This document shows, one piece after another, positions 39,802 through 48,160 of a stretch of DNA of 64,000 bases; position 1 is the first letter of the stretch; each line of letters begins with the position of its first letter. A program made the translations under genes and the position numbers. The notes beneath the pieces are model-generated. The model did no database searches. It was not told the DNA's origin and worked only from the letters and a program-made list of their open reading frames with translations. The stretch comes from VAXT01 sp035318925 (GTDB lineage Bacteria > Actinomycetota > Thermoleophilia > Gaiellales > Gaiellaceae), in NCBI GenBank assembly GCA_035318925.1, contig DATHDS010000016.1:1-64000 (forward strand), given 5' to 3'.

Positions 39802-40179
39802 CTAGCGGCGCCGTCTGCCGCCGATCCGCTCGGCGACTTCGGGATGCACGATGCCGAGCAGGCCGTGGACCTGCGTCACCTCCAGGAGCCCGATGGCAAT
39901 CCCGCGCATCTGCCTCGGCGTGAGCGCTCCGGTTTGCTCGACGAGCAGGCTCTCGTGCAGACTCGTCAGCTCGCCGCAGATGGCGATTACCCGCGGCTGA
40001 TCTGAGATGAGCGGGAAGCCCGGACCAGGGTCGCGCCGCGGGCTCGCCGAGAGTCGGACCGTTAGTACGCTTGGGAAAATCTCGTTCCAGCCGTTCTCGG
40101 AGACGACGGCGACGCGCTTGTGCTCGTCGAGCCCGATGTCGGCCCACCAGATCTGGCCCCAGCGAGCCCTCCCGGGCAT
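39802..40179 (-). CDS. mazF: MazF/PemK-type toxin
   Basis: 125 residues from ATG 40179. MazF motifs: WGQIWWADIGLDEHKRVAVV, SVLTVRLSASPRRDPGPGFP, and the Ser/Thr-containing ICGELTSLHESLL loop. MazF enzymes cut mRNA at specific short sequences. The antitoxin is encoded just upstream with 3 bp between. The C-terminus is arginine-rich. Confidence 0.85.
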   Translation of the reverse strand: MPGRARWGQIWWADIGLDEHKRVAVVSENGWNEIFPSVLTVRLSASPRRDPGPGFPLISDQPRVIAICGELTSLHESLLVEQTGALTPRQMRGIAIGLLEVTQVHGLLGIVHPEVAERIGGRRRR

Positions 40180-40182
40180 CGG

Positions 40183-40452
40183 CTACTCGTCCCGGAAGAG
40201 GCCGGCCTTGACGGATGCTCGCAGGGCGGCCTCGGGAAAGACGCCCATCTCGGGGTCGTTCGCCCAGCGGCGGTAGGTCTCGAGCCGCCTCACGTCGATC
40301 TCTCGCTCCAGCGCGGTCTGGTAGCCCAAGCGGGCGTAGGCACGCAGGCGCTCCGACTCAGAGCTGTCTCGTGGTATGGCCAATCGCTTCGGCGCCTCCC
40401 GGATCGCCGCCTCCAGTGCGTCGTCGATCGTGATCGTCAGTCGCTTTGCCAT
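40183..40452 (-). CDS. RHH antitoxin of the MazF-like toxin
   Basis: 89 residues from ATG 40452. The N-terminus KRLTITIDDALEAAIREAPK is a ribbon-helix-helix. The second half (TYRRWANDPEMGVFPEAALR) is a typical toxin-binding tail. Direct repeats lie immediately upstream. Confidence 0.8.
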   Translation of the reverse strand: MAKRLTITIDDALEAAIREAPKRLAIPRDSSESERLRAYARLGYQTALEREIDVRRLETYRRWANDPEMGVFPEAALRASVKAGLFRDE

Positions 40453-40454
40453 TG

Positions 40455-40473
40455 TGATGCACAAATGATGCAC
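40455..40473. promoter_or_regulatory. direct repeats upstream of the MazF antitoxin
   Basis: TGATGCAC occurs twice (40455-40462 and 40466-40473), three bases from the antitoxin start on the minus strand. Likely autoregulatory sites. Confidence 0.45.
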
Positions 40474-40610
40474 CAATCGCATCAGAAGTGCAACAACACA
40501 CGGCCAGGGCCCGGCGCGCTTGACTCCGTGGAGCGCGGCGGCGCGCGCCGAGTCCGTCCCGGTCGGCCGCTTCATTTCTTACGTGGCTCTCTTGCACTAG
40601 TCCCTTTGGT

Positions 40611-40632
40611 ACGATACCGTCAGTAGTATCAT
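40611..40632. promoter_or_regulatory. imperfect inverted repeat upstream of second hicA
   Basis: ACGATAC-N8-GTATCAT pairs at six of seven positions and ends eight bases before GTG 40641. Candidate HicB operator. Confidence 0.45.
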
Positions 40633-40640
40633 GTTCGCCC

Positions 40641-40904
40641 GTGGACTTCACCGAGACGCTCGCCTCCCTCAAGCAGCGCCGTCGGAGTGTCCGGCCTGGC
40701 GAGATGCACGCGCTGCTAACCGAGGCGGGCTTCGACCGGCGGTACGGCAAGGGCGACCACTGGGTCTACACCCATCCACGCCGTCAGTTCCCATTGACCA
40801 TCGACCCGAGGAACCCGCTGTTACCCGCCTACGTATCCAAGGCCATTCGCGCCATCGAGGAGGTGCTCACAGATGAGTCAGACGAAGGACACGAGAACGC
40901 TTGA
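40641..40904 (+). CDS. hicA: HicA/YcfA-type toxin (second copy)
   Basis: 87 residues from GTG 40641. The core reads MHALLTEAGFDRRYGKGDHW and RQFPLTIDPRNPLLPAYVSK, with the His in GDH in place of the usual GSH. It has an N-terminal extension of about 20 residues relative to the first copy. It overlaps its antitoxin by 32 nt. Confidence 0.8.
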   Translation: MDFTETLASLKQRRRSVRPGEMHALLTEAGFDRRYGKGDHWVYTHPRRQFPLTIDPRNPLLPAYVSKAIRAIEEVLTDESDEGHENA

Positions 40905-41283
40905 CGACTACCTGGCTCTCCCGTACACGATCGAGCTCGTCCGCGATGAGGACGACGAGGGAAACGCCGGCTATGTCGCCGAGGTCGAGGAACTGCCGGG
41001 CTGCCTGAGCCAAGGCGCGACGCCAGAAGGAGCGATCCGGAACATCTTCGATGCGATGGAGGGCTGGCTCTCCGTCGCGCTCGAGGACGGAAAGGCGATC
41101 CCCGAGCCGCGGGCCGGTAAGAACTACAGCGGCCGCTTCCTGCTGCGGATCCCGCAGACCCTCCATGCCGAGCTTGCGCGCGAGGCCGAGCGAGAGGGCG
41201 TGAGCCTGAACCAGTACGCGGCGACCACGCTCGCACGCGCCGTTGGGCGCGTCGAGACGGCGGCGGCGCGCGCCGGGTCCTAG
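40873..41283 (+). CDS. hicB: HicB-type antitoxin (second copy)
   Basis: 136 residues from ATG 40873. The HicB fold shows GYVAEVEELPGCLSQGATPE and IRNIFDAMEGWLSVALEDGK. The C-terminus is an Arc/RHH-like DNA-binding segment (FLLRIPQTLHAELAREAERE, then SLNQYAATTLARAV), unlike the HTH of the first HicB. The two HicAB modules therefore belong to different subtypes. Confidence 0.87.
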   Translation: MSQTKDTRTLDDYLALPYTIELVRDEDDEGNAGYVAEVEELPGCLSQGATPEGAIRNIFDAMEGWLSVALEDGKAIPEPRAGKNYSGRFLLRIPQTLHAELAREAEREGVSLNQYAATTLARAVGRVETAAARAGS

Positions 41284-41294
41284 AATCGACGCTC

Positions 41295-42194
41295 TTGCGA
41301 GACGAGGACGTCCGTACCGCCTGCATGGCGCGCCTCTCACTCCTCGTCGCCGAATTCGGCGAGGACATTCCCTATGCCGGTGCACTTGCGAACGGCTTCC
41401 CGTTTCGCGGAGCCCGCGTACCGTTCCTCAACTACCAGAAGGGCATCTACCGGGCTGCGGTCCAGAAAGGGCCCGCCGCGCTCTCGATCCAGACCTCATC
41501 GAAGTCGCCGTACGACGACGAGGTGATCGCCGATGGATTCCTGTACGCGTATCGCGCCGGCGACATCGATCAGCCCGACAACCGTGCGCTTCGAGCGGCG
41601 CACGAACTCCAGGTTCCGCTCATCTACTTCATCGGGACGAGACCCGGTTGGTACAAGCCGGTCTTCCCGTGCTTCGTGCGCAAGGACGATCCTGGGGCGC
41701 GCATGGTCCTCGTGACACCGGGCGCGCTGCGAGGCCCAGTCGACGAGCCGGACCCCGTCCCGCTCGAGGATCCGCTCGAACGGCGTTATGCGGTCCGCGA
41801 GACCCGCGTTCGACTGCACCAGGCGCGCTTCCGCGGTCGCGTCGTCCCGGCGTACAGCAGCCAGTGCGCGATCTGCACGTTGAAGGAGCTACGTCTTCTC
41901 GACGCGGCGCACATCCTGGCCGACCTCGAAGGGGCCGGCGAGCCGACGGTGCAGAACGGCCTCAGCCTCTGCGCGATTCATCACCGGGCGTTCGACCAGA
42001 ACCTCGTCGGTGTTTCCCCTGATTACAAGGTTCACGTCTCGCGGCGCCTCCTCGAGGACGAGGACGGCCCGATGCTCGACCTGCTCAAAGGATCGCACCA
42101 GGTGGCGCTGCACGTTCCGAAGCGGGCGGCGGATCGACCGGATCGAGACCGCCTGGACGCCCGATTCGCGCGGTTTGTCGAGTACGCCTCTTGA
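41295..42194 (+). CDS. HNH endonuclease with N-terminal PUA/SRA-like domain
   Basis: 299 residues from TTG 41295. The N-terminal domain (about 20-150) includes RVPFLNYQKGIYRAAVQKGP, LSIQTSSKSPYDDEVIADGF and LQVPLIYFIGTRPGWYKP, reminiscent of SRA/EVE-like readers in putative restriction endonucleases. The C-terminal HNH has CAICTLKELRLLDAAHILAD and LSLCAIHHRAFDQ, giving zinc cysteines and the catalytic His. No methylase is adjacent. A type IV-like, modification-dependent nuclease is the best guess. Confidence 0.7.
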   Translation: MRDEDVRTACMARLSLLVAEFGEDIPYAGALANGFPFRGARVPFLNYQKGIYRAAVQKGPAALSIQTSSKSPYDDEVIADGFLYAYRAGDIDQPDNRALRAAHELQVPLIYFIGTRPGWYKPVFPCFVRKDDPGARMVLVTPGALRGPVDEPDPVPLEDPLERRYAVRETRVRLHQARFRGRVVPAYSSQCAICTLKELRLLDAAHILADLEGAGEPTVQNGLSLCAIHHRAFDQNLVGVSPDYKVHVSRRLLEDEDGPMLDLLKGSHQVALHVPKRAADRPDRDRLDARFARFVEYAS

Positions 42195-42199
42195 CGTTT

Positions 42200-42215
42200 T
42201 AACGCTATAACGCTA
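42200..42215. promoter_or_regulatory. tandem TAACGCTA repeats
   Basis: Two back-to-back 8-bp copies lie in an AT-rich gap 12 bases before the antitoxin start. Likely promoter/operator of the RHH/PIN pair. Confidence 0.5.
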
Positions 42216-42226
42216 AATTGAGCTAG

Positions 42227-42469
42227 ATGGCTCGGTCAAAAGCAACGGTCTACCTCGATCCTGACGTACTCCGCGCAACTCGCGTGCAGGCAGCTCGGAC
42301 GGGGAAGCGCGACTCGGACGTCGTCGAGGAGGCGCTCCGCGAGTACCTCGGGCTCGCGCTTCTCCAGCGGATCTGGGAGAAGGCCGACCTCACAGAAGAA
42401 GAAGCGCTTGAGCTTGCCTACGACGAGCTGCACGCGATGCGCGCCGAGCGAGGCACGCCGGCGCAATAG
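42227..42469 (+). CDS. ribbon-helix-helix antitoxin
   Basis: 80 residues from ATG 42227. RHH core: KATVYLDPDVLRATRVQAAR and KRDSDVVEEALREYLGL. The C-terminal part (LTEEEALELAYDELHAMRAE) is the toxin-binding tail. It is directly followed by the PIN toxin, with zero spacing. Confidence 0.85.
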   Translation: MARSKATVYLDPDVLRATRVQAARTGKRDSDVVEEALREYLGLALLQRIWEKADLTEEEALELAYDELHAMRAERGTPAQ

Positions 42470-42886
42470 GTGCCGCGCGTCGTCATCGATCCGGGCGTCC
42501 TCGTCAGCGCGCTCATCTCGCGCACAGGGGCGCCCGCCCGTCTTCTGCGGCACTGGCTCGACGGTGCGCTCGATCTTCTCGTCTCGCCCGCGCTTCTCTC
42601 AGAGCTCGAGAGGGTCCTGGCGCGCCCGAAGTTCGAGCGTCACTTCACGCACCGCGAGGCCGCTGCGTTCGTCGCGTTGCTACGGGAACGAGGCGTCGAA
42701 CTCAACGATCCCGAGGAGGTAAAGGAACGGAGCCCCGACCCGGCGGACGACTACTTGCTCGCCTTGGCAGAGAGCGGCGCCGCTGACGTGCTCATCTCCG
42801 GCGATCGACATCTGACCGAGCTCGTCGCGCCGCCAGTGCTAGTGCTAACGGCGCGAGAGCTTGTCGATCGGCTTGAGCGAACGTAG
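42470..42886 (+). CDS. PIN-family toxin (PIN_3 type)
   Basis: 138 residues from GTG 42470. PIN_3 motifs: VVIDPGVLVSALISRTGAPA (Asn of the usual D-x-N replaced by Gly), LLSELERVLARPKFER, SPDPADDYLLALAESGAADV and ISGDRHLTEL. Toxin of the COG1569 type. The D-P-G in the first motif differs from the canonical D-T-N. Confidence 0.87.
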   Translation: MPRVVIDPGVLVSALISRTGAPARLLRHWLDGALDLLVSPALLSELERVLARPKFERHFTHREAAAFVALLRERGVELNDPEEVKERSPDPADDYLLALAESGAADVLISGDRHLTELVAPPVLVLTARELVDRLERT

Positions 42887-42910
42887 TTCTCCGCGTTAGG
42901 TTCCCTCGAG

Positions 42911-43216
42911 ATGGAAAGGACCTTGAACGACCTTGCCGCAAGCGAACAGCCCGGTGCGCGTGGCGCCGCGGCGTTGATCGAAGCCGGCTTCGCCGAGCGC
43001 ACCGAGCTTCGGGACCTCGCCCCGGGAAGCGTCACACGCACGCTTGCCGAGACATTCGCTCGCGAGCTCGCTGAGCTCTACGAGCGGCTCGAGGAGACCT
43101 ACGAGAGTGCGTTCCTCGAGACCGCCACCGGCGAGAGCCTCGAGCTCCTCGTCGATGGGCTGTGCCCGCGCCGCCCGTGGTGGTGGCAGCTTTTCCGGCG
43201 CGGCTGGCGGCTATAG
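42911..43216 (+). CDS. uncharacterised small helical protein
   Basis: 101 residues from ATG 42911. Acidic helices (LAETFARELAELYERLEETY) are followed by ATGESLELLVDGLCPRRPWW and a Trp-rich basic C-terminus (WWQLFRRGWRL). The TG-x-SL-x-LVDGL piece is loosely like the N-terminal segment of phage baseplate J proteins, but no other phage gene is nearby. Not recognised. Confidence 0.5.
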   Translation: MERTLNDLAASEQPGARGAAALIEAGFAERTELRDLAPGSVTRTLAETFARELAELYERLEETYESAFLETATGESLELLVDGLCPRRPWWWQLFRRGWRL

Positions 43217-43240
43217 CCTCGCAGCCGGGCGCGACCCGGG

Positions 43241-43552
43241 TCAGGAAGTTTCCGGCGGCGGCGCGACTCGAAGCCGTGGCAGCTCTTCATCGGGCGCCGC
43301 AAACGAAGCATCGCGCAACGGCCCTTCGAGCGGGCGAAAGCCAGGACAGTTGCAACGAGCGCTGCTCAGGGTCTGAAAGTCGCCGATTCGACGCGCGCAC
43401 TCGGGAACCATCCCGCCGATGAAGACCTGCCGATGGTCTCCGCGCGGATGGCCGCAACGGTCGCACAAAGGCGAGTTCTGGCAGGCCGGGCAGACCAAGA
43501 TTGGACTACCGGATCCCGGTACCGAGCGTCCACAATGCCGACAGATCGCCAT
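43241..43552 (-). CDS. zinc-ribbon protein
   Basis: 103 residues from ATG 43552. Cysteine pairs MAICRHCG, VCPACQNSP, LCDRCGHPRGDH and later ARCNC point to two or more zinc ribbons. Small zinc-ribbon proteins of this kind can bind nucleic acid or act as adaptors. Single gene. Confidence 0.6.
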   Translation of the reverse strand: MAICRHCGRSVPGSGSPILVCPACQNSPLCDRCGHPRGDHRQVFIGGMVPECARRIGDFQTLSSARCNCPGFRPLEGPLRDASFAAPDEELPRLRVAPPPETS

Positions 43553-43650
43553 ATCTCTGTAATCGGCAAAGAAGGCGTCTGCCCTGACTAGCAGCCTGCG
43601 TCTGCGGCGAGCGTCCTAGACGGCCTCTACAGCGGCGGAGGACGTCCCGG

Positions 43651-44109
43651 CTAGGTGACGTCTGTGCCGGAGGGAGGCCCTTTAGCCGGTGGAGCGAGGG
43701 CCTTCAGCTCCTTGAAGAAGTCGGGAGGGACTCGTGTGGCTATTTCGGCCCAAGCGCTCTGAAAGGCAGGAAGACTCTCGAGGTTGCCCCGGATTCCGGC
43801 ACACCACTCGTCAAGCGTTGATTCACGTACTCGCTTGGAGCGACCCAGGAAAAGCTGTTCATTACTGAGATCCACATAACGATAAAAGACGCGCAGCGTT
43901 TCTCTGTCGGGAGGCAGGGCTCCGTCTGTGAAGAAGGACTCAGCTGGTAGCTCGGCGAGGATTGAGCGGTATTCGCGGCACAGGTCATCCTCGAACGTAG
44001 TCCGCGCGTGCTCCTCCGCCTGTTTCAGCTCGCGCACGCCAATGAGGATGGCGAGTCCTGTCCCCACCACGCCAAGCGCGGTCGCTATTGAAACGATCTC
44101 ATCGAACAT
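43651..44109 (-). CDS. membrane-anchored protein of unknown function
   Basis: 152 residues from ATG 44109. An N-terminal transmembrane helix (IVSIATALGVVGTGLAILIG) is followed by a cytosolic helical domain (RELKQAEEHARTTFEDDLCR) resembling DUF4760-like proteins. Lower-GC codons than the upstream core. Divergent from the defence operon. Confidence 0.6.
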   Translation of the reverse strand: MFDEIVSIATALGVVGTGLAILIGVRELKQAEEHARTTFEDDLCREYRSILAELPAESFFTDGALPPDRETLRVFYRYVDLSNEQLFLGRSKRVRESTLDEWCAGIRGNLESLPAFQSAWAEIATRVPPDFFKELKALAPPAKGPPSGTDVT

Positions 44110-44132
44110 GCCCTAAGGATCGCACCTTCTTT

Positions 44133-44164
44133 CCTTAACGGTCGGGCCTGTGTTGGGGTTAAGG
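44133..44164. promoter_or_regulatory. inverted repeat in the divergent promoter region
   Basis: CCTTAAC and GTTAAGG form perfect 7-bp arms with an 18-nt spacer between the membrane gene and the defence operon. A consensus TTGACA lies downstream at 44234-44239. Confidence 0.4.
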
Positions 44165-44263
44165 CAATCGTTTCCGGGCTCGACTAGCCTCGGTTCCCCC
44201 TACCCACCCTGGCATGTCATTCTTGGCCAAGTGTTGACAACGGTAGGGGAGAATGGCAACTCA

Positions 44264-44401
44264 GTGACCGATCTTCGAGCATGTGCATTCGCCCACCTCT
44301 GCCGCGATCTGCTCGGCGAGCCGGAGGCGCCACCTTCCGTGGAGTCGATCGGCCATTGGTGCCCCTTCAGCCTGGACCCCGCGGGTGTGGTCGCTCGATA
44401 G
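44264..44401 (+). CDS. short ORF coupled to the helicase gene
   Basis: 45 residues from GTG 44264 (MTDLRACAFAHLCRDLLGEP). The stop TAG shares its last base with the GTG of the large helicase. It may be a leader peptide that couples translation or a real small subunit. It has two Cys and an HWCPF motif. Confidence 0.35.
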   Translation: MTDLRACAFAHLCRDLLGEPEAPPSVESIGHWCPFSLDPAGVVAR

Positions 44402-47400
44402 TGCCAATCCTGCCCCTCCGGCACCTTTCCATCCGCGTCCCGTGGCACGACGCGGCTTGGGATGGAACCGTTTGCCGCAATCCGAAGGGGAACGCGGCGT
44501 GCCTCATCCTCAAAGAAATCCGGGACAGCCGCGACGACGAGCAGGAGCAGATGCTCGCCGGCCAGTCCATCGCAACCCTTGATCAGGCGACCCGGTGGCC
44601 AGCATGCATCGGCGAGCGGGCGACCTTTATGGCGCCTTTCGACTTCACGAGGATGGTCAAGCACCCCTACGCCAGCTTCAGCGAGCACCACGACCACATC
44701 ACGCCTGCCGCGTTTCGTCATCCCGCTTATTCCGCGGCGACGATCCCGTTTCGGTGGATGATGCGCGAAGAGGCTTGGAAGCTCGCCGAGGAGCTCGACC
44801 TCGATGTCGACCCGAATCGAGAGCCCACGGATGGGTGGCTCGAGCGGAACAACTGGGTTCAAGACCACGGCAACCAGAAGGCGCTGCTCGAGACCTTCTT
44901 TGGCGCAGTTGTACCGGAATCGTCGCTCTGCTTCTTCTACGTCAAGCAGTCACCGATGGTCGACGATGCGGATCGCGTTCTGGTGGGCGTCGGTCGCGTC
45001 ATGTCCATGGGGCCACTCGTCGAGTACGGCTACTCCGCTGCCAAACCGATTCGTTCCTACGTTTGGGACCGCGCAATTCAGCATTCGATTCGAGCTGGGT
45101 TTACGGATGGGTTCTTGCTGCCTTACCACGAGCTCCTTGCGCGAGCGGTGGAGGATGAGTCCGTCGACCTCCGCAGTTGCATCGCTGTGGCGCCGGACGA
45201 TCGCCGCATGGAGTTCTCGTATGCAGGTGAGCATGTAACCCACGATGGCGCAATTGCCGCCCTCCTCAGCTGCCGCGAAGCGCTCGAGCACTCTCGTGCA
45301 TACGCCTCGGCGCCGATCGACAGCATGCTGAAGTGGATCGACGGGCGACTCGGCGAACTTTGGAGCCTCCGCGGACCGACACCAGGTTTGGGCGCGGCGC
45401 TCACGGCCTTTGGGGTTGAACACGGCCACTTTGTTGCCTACGAACTGGCAGCAAAGCTCGGCGAAAACGAGAGTCCCTGGCCCCTCGTCGATGCGGTGAT
45501 GGTCGACCCAAACCAGCTTTCCGAACGCGTGGCCCCGCTTCTAACCCGAACGGTGCGCGACAAATGGCTGGCGATCAAGGAGAACAAGCCGGAGCGCCGG
45601 TCGCTCTTGGAGTTGGTCGCCCGCTTCGAACTCACTGACGCGCAAGCGACGAGGATGTACGTCATCGAAGAGCGGGCGAATGCTGGATTCAACTGCACTG
45701 ACGCCGATCTCCTGGGTAATCCGTATTTGCTCTACGAAGAGGATCGGCGAAGCCTTGATCCGCTGAGCATCTGGACAGTCGACCGAGGTGTGTTCCCGCC
45801 GCCGGTGATACGAGAGGAGCATCCGCTGTCCGAGCCAACCCGGGTAACGGACTCGACCGATGAACGGCGCGTCAGGGGGCTTGCGGTTTCCGCTCTGGAG
45901 ACTGCGGCCGATGAAGGACACACACTTCAGCCGCGCGACGCGGTTGTATCCGCGATCCGCGCGTTTGCCATCGAGCCGCGCTGCATGGTGGATGGCGACC
46001 TAATGGATGTCGTCGAAGGAGCCTTCGCTCCGCCGATCACGGTCGGTTCGATGGCCGATTCGACGCCCGCGTACCAGCTCGCGGTGCTCGATCAGGTGGG
46101 TGGCGTCATTCGCCGATTTGTAGAGAAGCGGGTGAAAGGGAACCGGCATGAAATTTCGGCGAACTGGCGGAAACTGCTCGATGATGAGCTGAAGTCGGCG
46201 GGGGAGGGCGACGAGCTCGAAGAACGCGCTCGTGAGGAAAAGGCAGCAGCGCTCAAGGAGATCGCCGAGGCAAGAGTCTCCGTCTTGATCGGTCCCGCCG
46301 GCACCGGGAAGACGACGCTCTTGACCGTGCTTGTTAACGAGCCGTCCATCGAAGCCGGCGGGGTACTGCTTCTCGCTCCTACAGGCAAAGCGCGCGTTCG
46401 AATGCAAACCGCCACAGGACGCGATGCGAAGACGCTGGCCCAGTTCCTCCTTCCGCTCAACCGTTACGACGAGGAAACCGGGGCCTATCTCGTCACCGGT
46501 GAGAACGCCGTCGAGGCGGGGCGAACCGTGATCGTCGACGAGGCGTCGATGCTCACAGAAGAACAGCTCGCCGCGCTGATCGATTCGCTCAAAGGACTCG
46601 ACCGGTTGGTCCTGGTGGGTGACCCTCGCCAGCTGCCTCCAATCGGTGCAGGGAGACCTTTCTACGACATCGTTGACAGGCTTGCTCCGGAGAACGTCGA
46701 CGCGACGTTCCCGAAGGTGTCTCCCGGCTATGCAGAACTCACGGTCCGCCGCCGGCACATTGGCGAGGACCGCGAGGACATTCAGCTCGCCGAGTGGTTC
46801 AGCGGTCAGCAGCTAGGGCCCGGCGAGGACGAAATACTCAGCCGCGTCCTCTCGAGCGAGAAGATGGGCCCGCTCCGGTTCGTCCAGTGGGACAGCTCGG
46901 AGGACCTTCGCGAAATCCTCCTCGCCACTGTCGTCGAGGAGCTTGAACTCGATGACGGTCAGGACGTGATCGGATTTGAGAAGCGGGTGGGTGGTGACGA
47001 ATTCGAAGGGCGCTGCTACTTCCGGCGTGGCGCAGCGGAAGCAGCTGAGTCTTGGCAGATCATGTCTCCTGTCCGAGGGCTGACTCACGGAGTCCGGGAT
47101 CTCAACCGGCTCGTCCAAGCCACGTTCCGGCACGGCACGATCGAATACGCACGGTCCCGCCATCGCCGCATCCCAAAGCCAATGGGCGCTGAGGGAATCG
47201 TGTACGGCGACAAGGTCATCAACCTGAAGAACAAACGCCGCAAACACATGTACCCAAAAGACGATAAGTCGCTCTACTACGTCGCGAACGGTGAGATCGG
47301 CGTCGTCGTTGGCCAGTTCAAATCGTCTAATGCGACGTGGAAAGGCTATCCGTGGAAGCTCGAGGTCGAATTCACGTCGCAGCAGGGGTACAGCTACGAC

Positions 47401-48096
47401 TTCACGGGGGGCGATCTAGCTGACGAGACAAGGCCTCTGCTCGAGCTGGCCTACGCCATCACTGTCCACAAGTCTCAGGGAAGCGAGTTCGGGCTGACAT
47501 TCCTCGTGCTTCCTGATTCAGGGAGATTGCTGTCTCGCGAGCTTCTGTACACCGCTCTAACACGCCAGAAAGACCGCATAGTGATCCTCCACCAAGGCGA
47601 GCGTGCCGACCTCTGGAAGTACGCCTCGGACTACTACTCAGAGACTAAACGACGCCTCACGAATCTCTTCGTAGCTCCTCAGCTGGCACAGCTGGACGAC
47701 CGATATCTCGAGGACCGCTTGATCCACCGATCAAGCCGGGGCGAGCCCATGCGCTCGAAATCTGAGGTGATCATCGCTGACCAGCTCGCCGCAGCGGGCA
47801 TCGATTACGAATACGAAGCCAAGCTAGTCGGACAGGACGGTAAGACGCGCATTCCTGACTTCACGATCGTCGACGACGACAGCGGCCGAACGTACTACTG
47901 GGAGCACTGCGGGATGCTCATGGATCCGGACTACTCCAAGCGCTGGGCAAAGAAGCTTGTGTGGTTCCAGGAGCAGAAGATCCTCCCGGCCGAGGAAGGG
48001 GGCGGTGAGCGAGGGGCGCTAATCGTCACCACGGACGACATGAAAGGCGGGATCAGCTCCCAAAAGATCAAGGAGTTGATCGCATCCGTCTTCTGA
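44401..48096 (+). CDS. RecD2-like helicase with C-terminal PD-(D/E)XK nuclease
   Basis: 1231 residues from GTG 44401. The N-terminal about 600 residues, starting HLSIRVPWHDAAWDGTVCRN, form a domain found with this type of ATPase but of unknown role. SF1B helicase core: Walker A GPAGTGKT at 631-638, Walker B VIVDEASML from 710, GDPRQLPP, and the UvrD_C_2 motif VHKSQGSEF near 1023. The C-terminal nuclease has Glu1122 in SEVIIADQL, PDF at 1152-1154 and Glu1168 in WEHCG. An upstream in-frame extension to 44281 looks non-coding. Predicted to unwind and cut DNA. First large gene of the defence cluster. Confidence 0.85.
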   Translation: MPILPLRHLSIRVPWHDAAWDGTVCRNPKGNAACLILKEIRDSRDDEQEQMLAGQSIATLDQATRWPACIGERATFMAPFDFTRMVKHPYASFSEHHDHITPAAFRHPAYSAATIPFRWMMREEAWKLAEELDLDVDPNREPTDGWLERNNWVQDHGNQKALLETFFGAVVPESSLCFFYVKQSPMVDDADRVLVGVGRVMSMGPLVEYGYSAAKPIRSYVWDRAIQHSIRAGFTDGFLLPYHELLARAVEDESVDLRSCIAVAPDDRRMEFSYAGEHVTHDGAIAALLSCREALEHSRAYASAPIDSMLKWIDGRLGELWSLRGPTPGLGAALTAFGVEHGHFVAYELAAKLGENESPWPLVDAVMVDPNQLSERVAPLLTRTVRDKWLAIKENKPERRSLLELVARFELTDAQATRMYVIEERANAGFNCTDADLLGNPYLLYEEDRRSLDPLSIWTVDRGVFPPPVIREEHPLSEPTRVTDSTDERRVRGLAVSALETAADEGHTLQPRDAVVSAIRAFAIEPRCMVDGDLMDVVEGAFAPPITVGSMADSTPAYQLAVLDQVGGVIRRFVEKRVKGNRHEISANWRKLLDDELKSAGEGDELEERAREEKAAALKEIAEARVSVLIGPAGTGKTTLLTVLVNEPSIEAGGVLLLAPTGKARVRMQTATGRDAKTLAQFLLPLNRYDEETGAYLVTGENAVEAGRTVIVDEASMLTEEQLAALIDSLKGLDRLVLVGDPRQLPPIGAGRPFYDIVDRLAPENVDATFPKVSPGYAELTVRRRHIGEDREDIQLAEWFSGQQLGPGEDEILSRVLSSEKMGPLRFVQWDSSEDLREILLATVVEELELDDGQDVIGFEKRVGGDEFEGRCYFRRGAAEAAESWQIMSPVRGLTHGVRDLNRLVQATFRHGTIEYARSRHRRIPKPMGAEGIVYGDKVINLKNKRRKHMYPKDDKSLYYVANGEIGVVVGQFKSSNATWKGYPWKLEVEFTSQQGYSYDFTGGDLADETRPLLELAYAITVHKSQGSEFGLTFLVLPDSGRLLSRELLYTALTRQKDRIVILHQGERADLWKYASDYYSETKRRLTNLFVAPQLAQLDDRYLEDRLIHRSSRGEPMRSKSEVIIADQLAAAGIDYEYEAKLVGQDGKTRIPDFTIVDDDSGRTYYWEHCGMLMDPDYSKRWAKKLVWFQEQKILPAEEGGGERGALIVTTDDMKGGISSQKIKELIASVF

Positions 48097-48160
48097 CCCG
48101 TTTGACGCCGAATGCTGCTGATAGCGTCGGCCACATGCCCGAAAAGGACATGCCTCTTTC

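Noticed and set aside
44281..44400. Upstream start of the RecD2-like protein
   Set aside because: The extra 40 residues look non-coding, and the overlapping frame encodes a more protein-like short ORF that ends at the GTG start.
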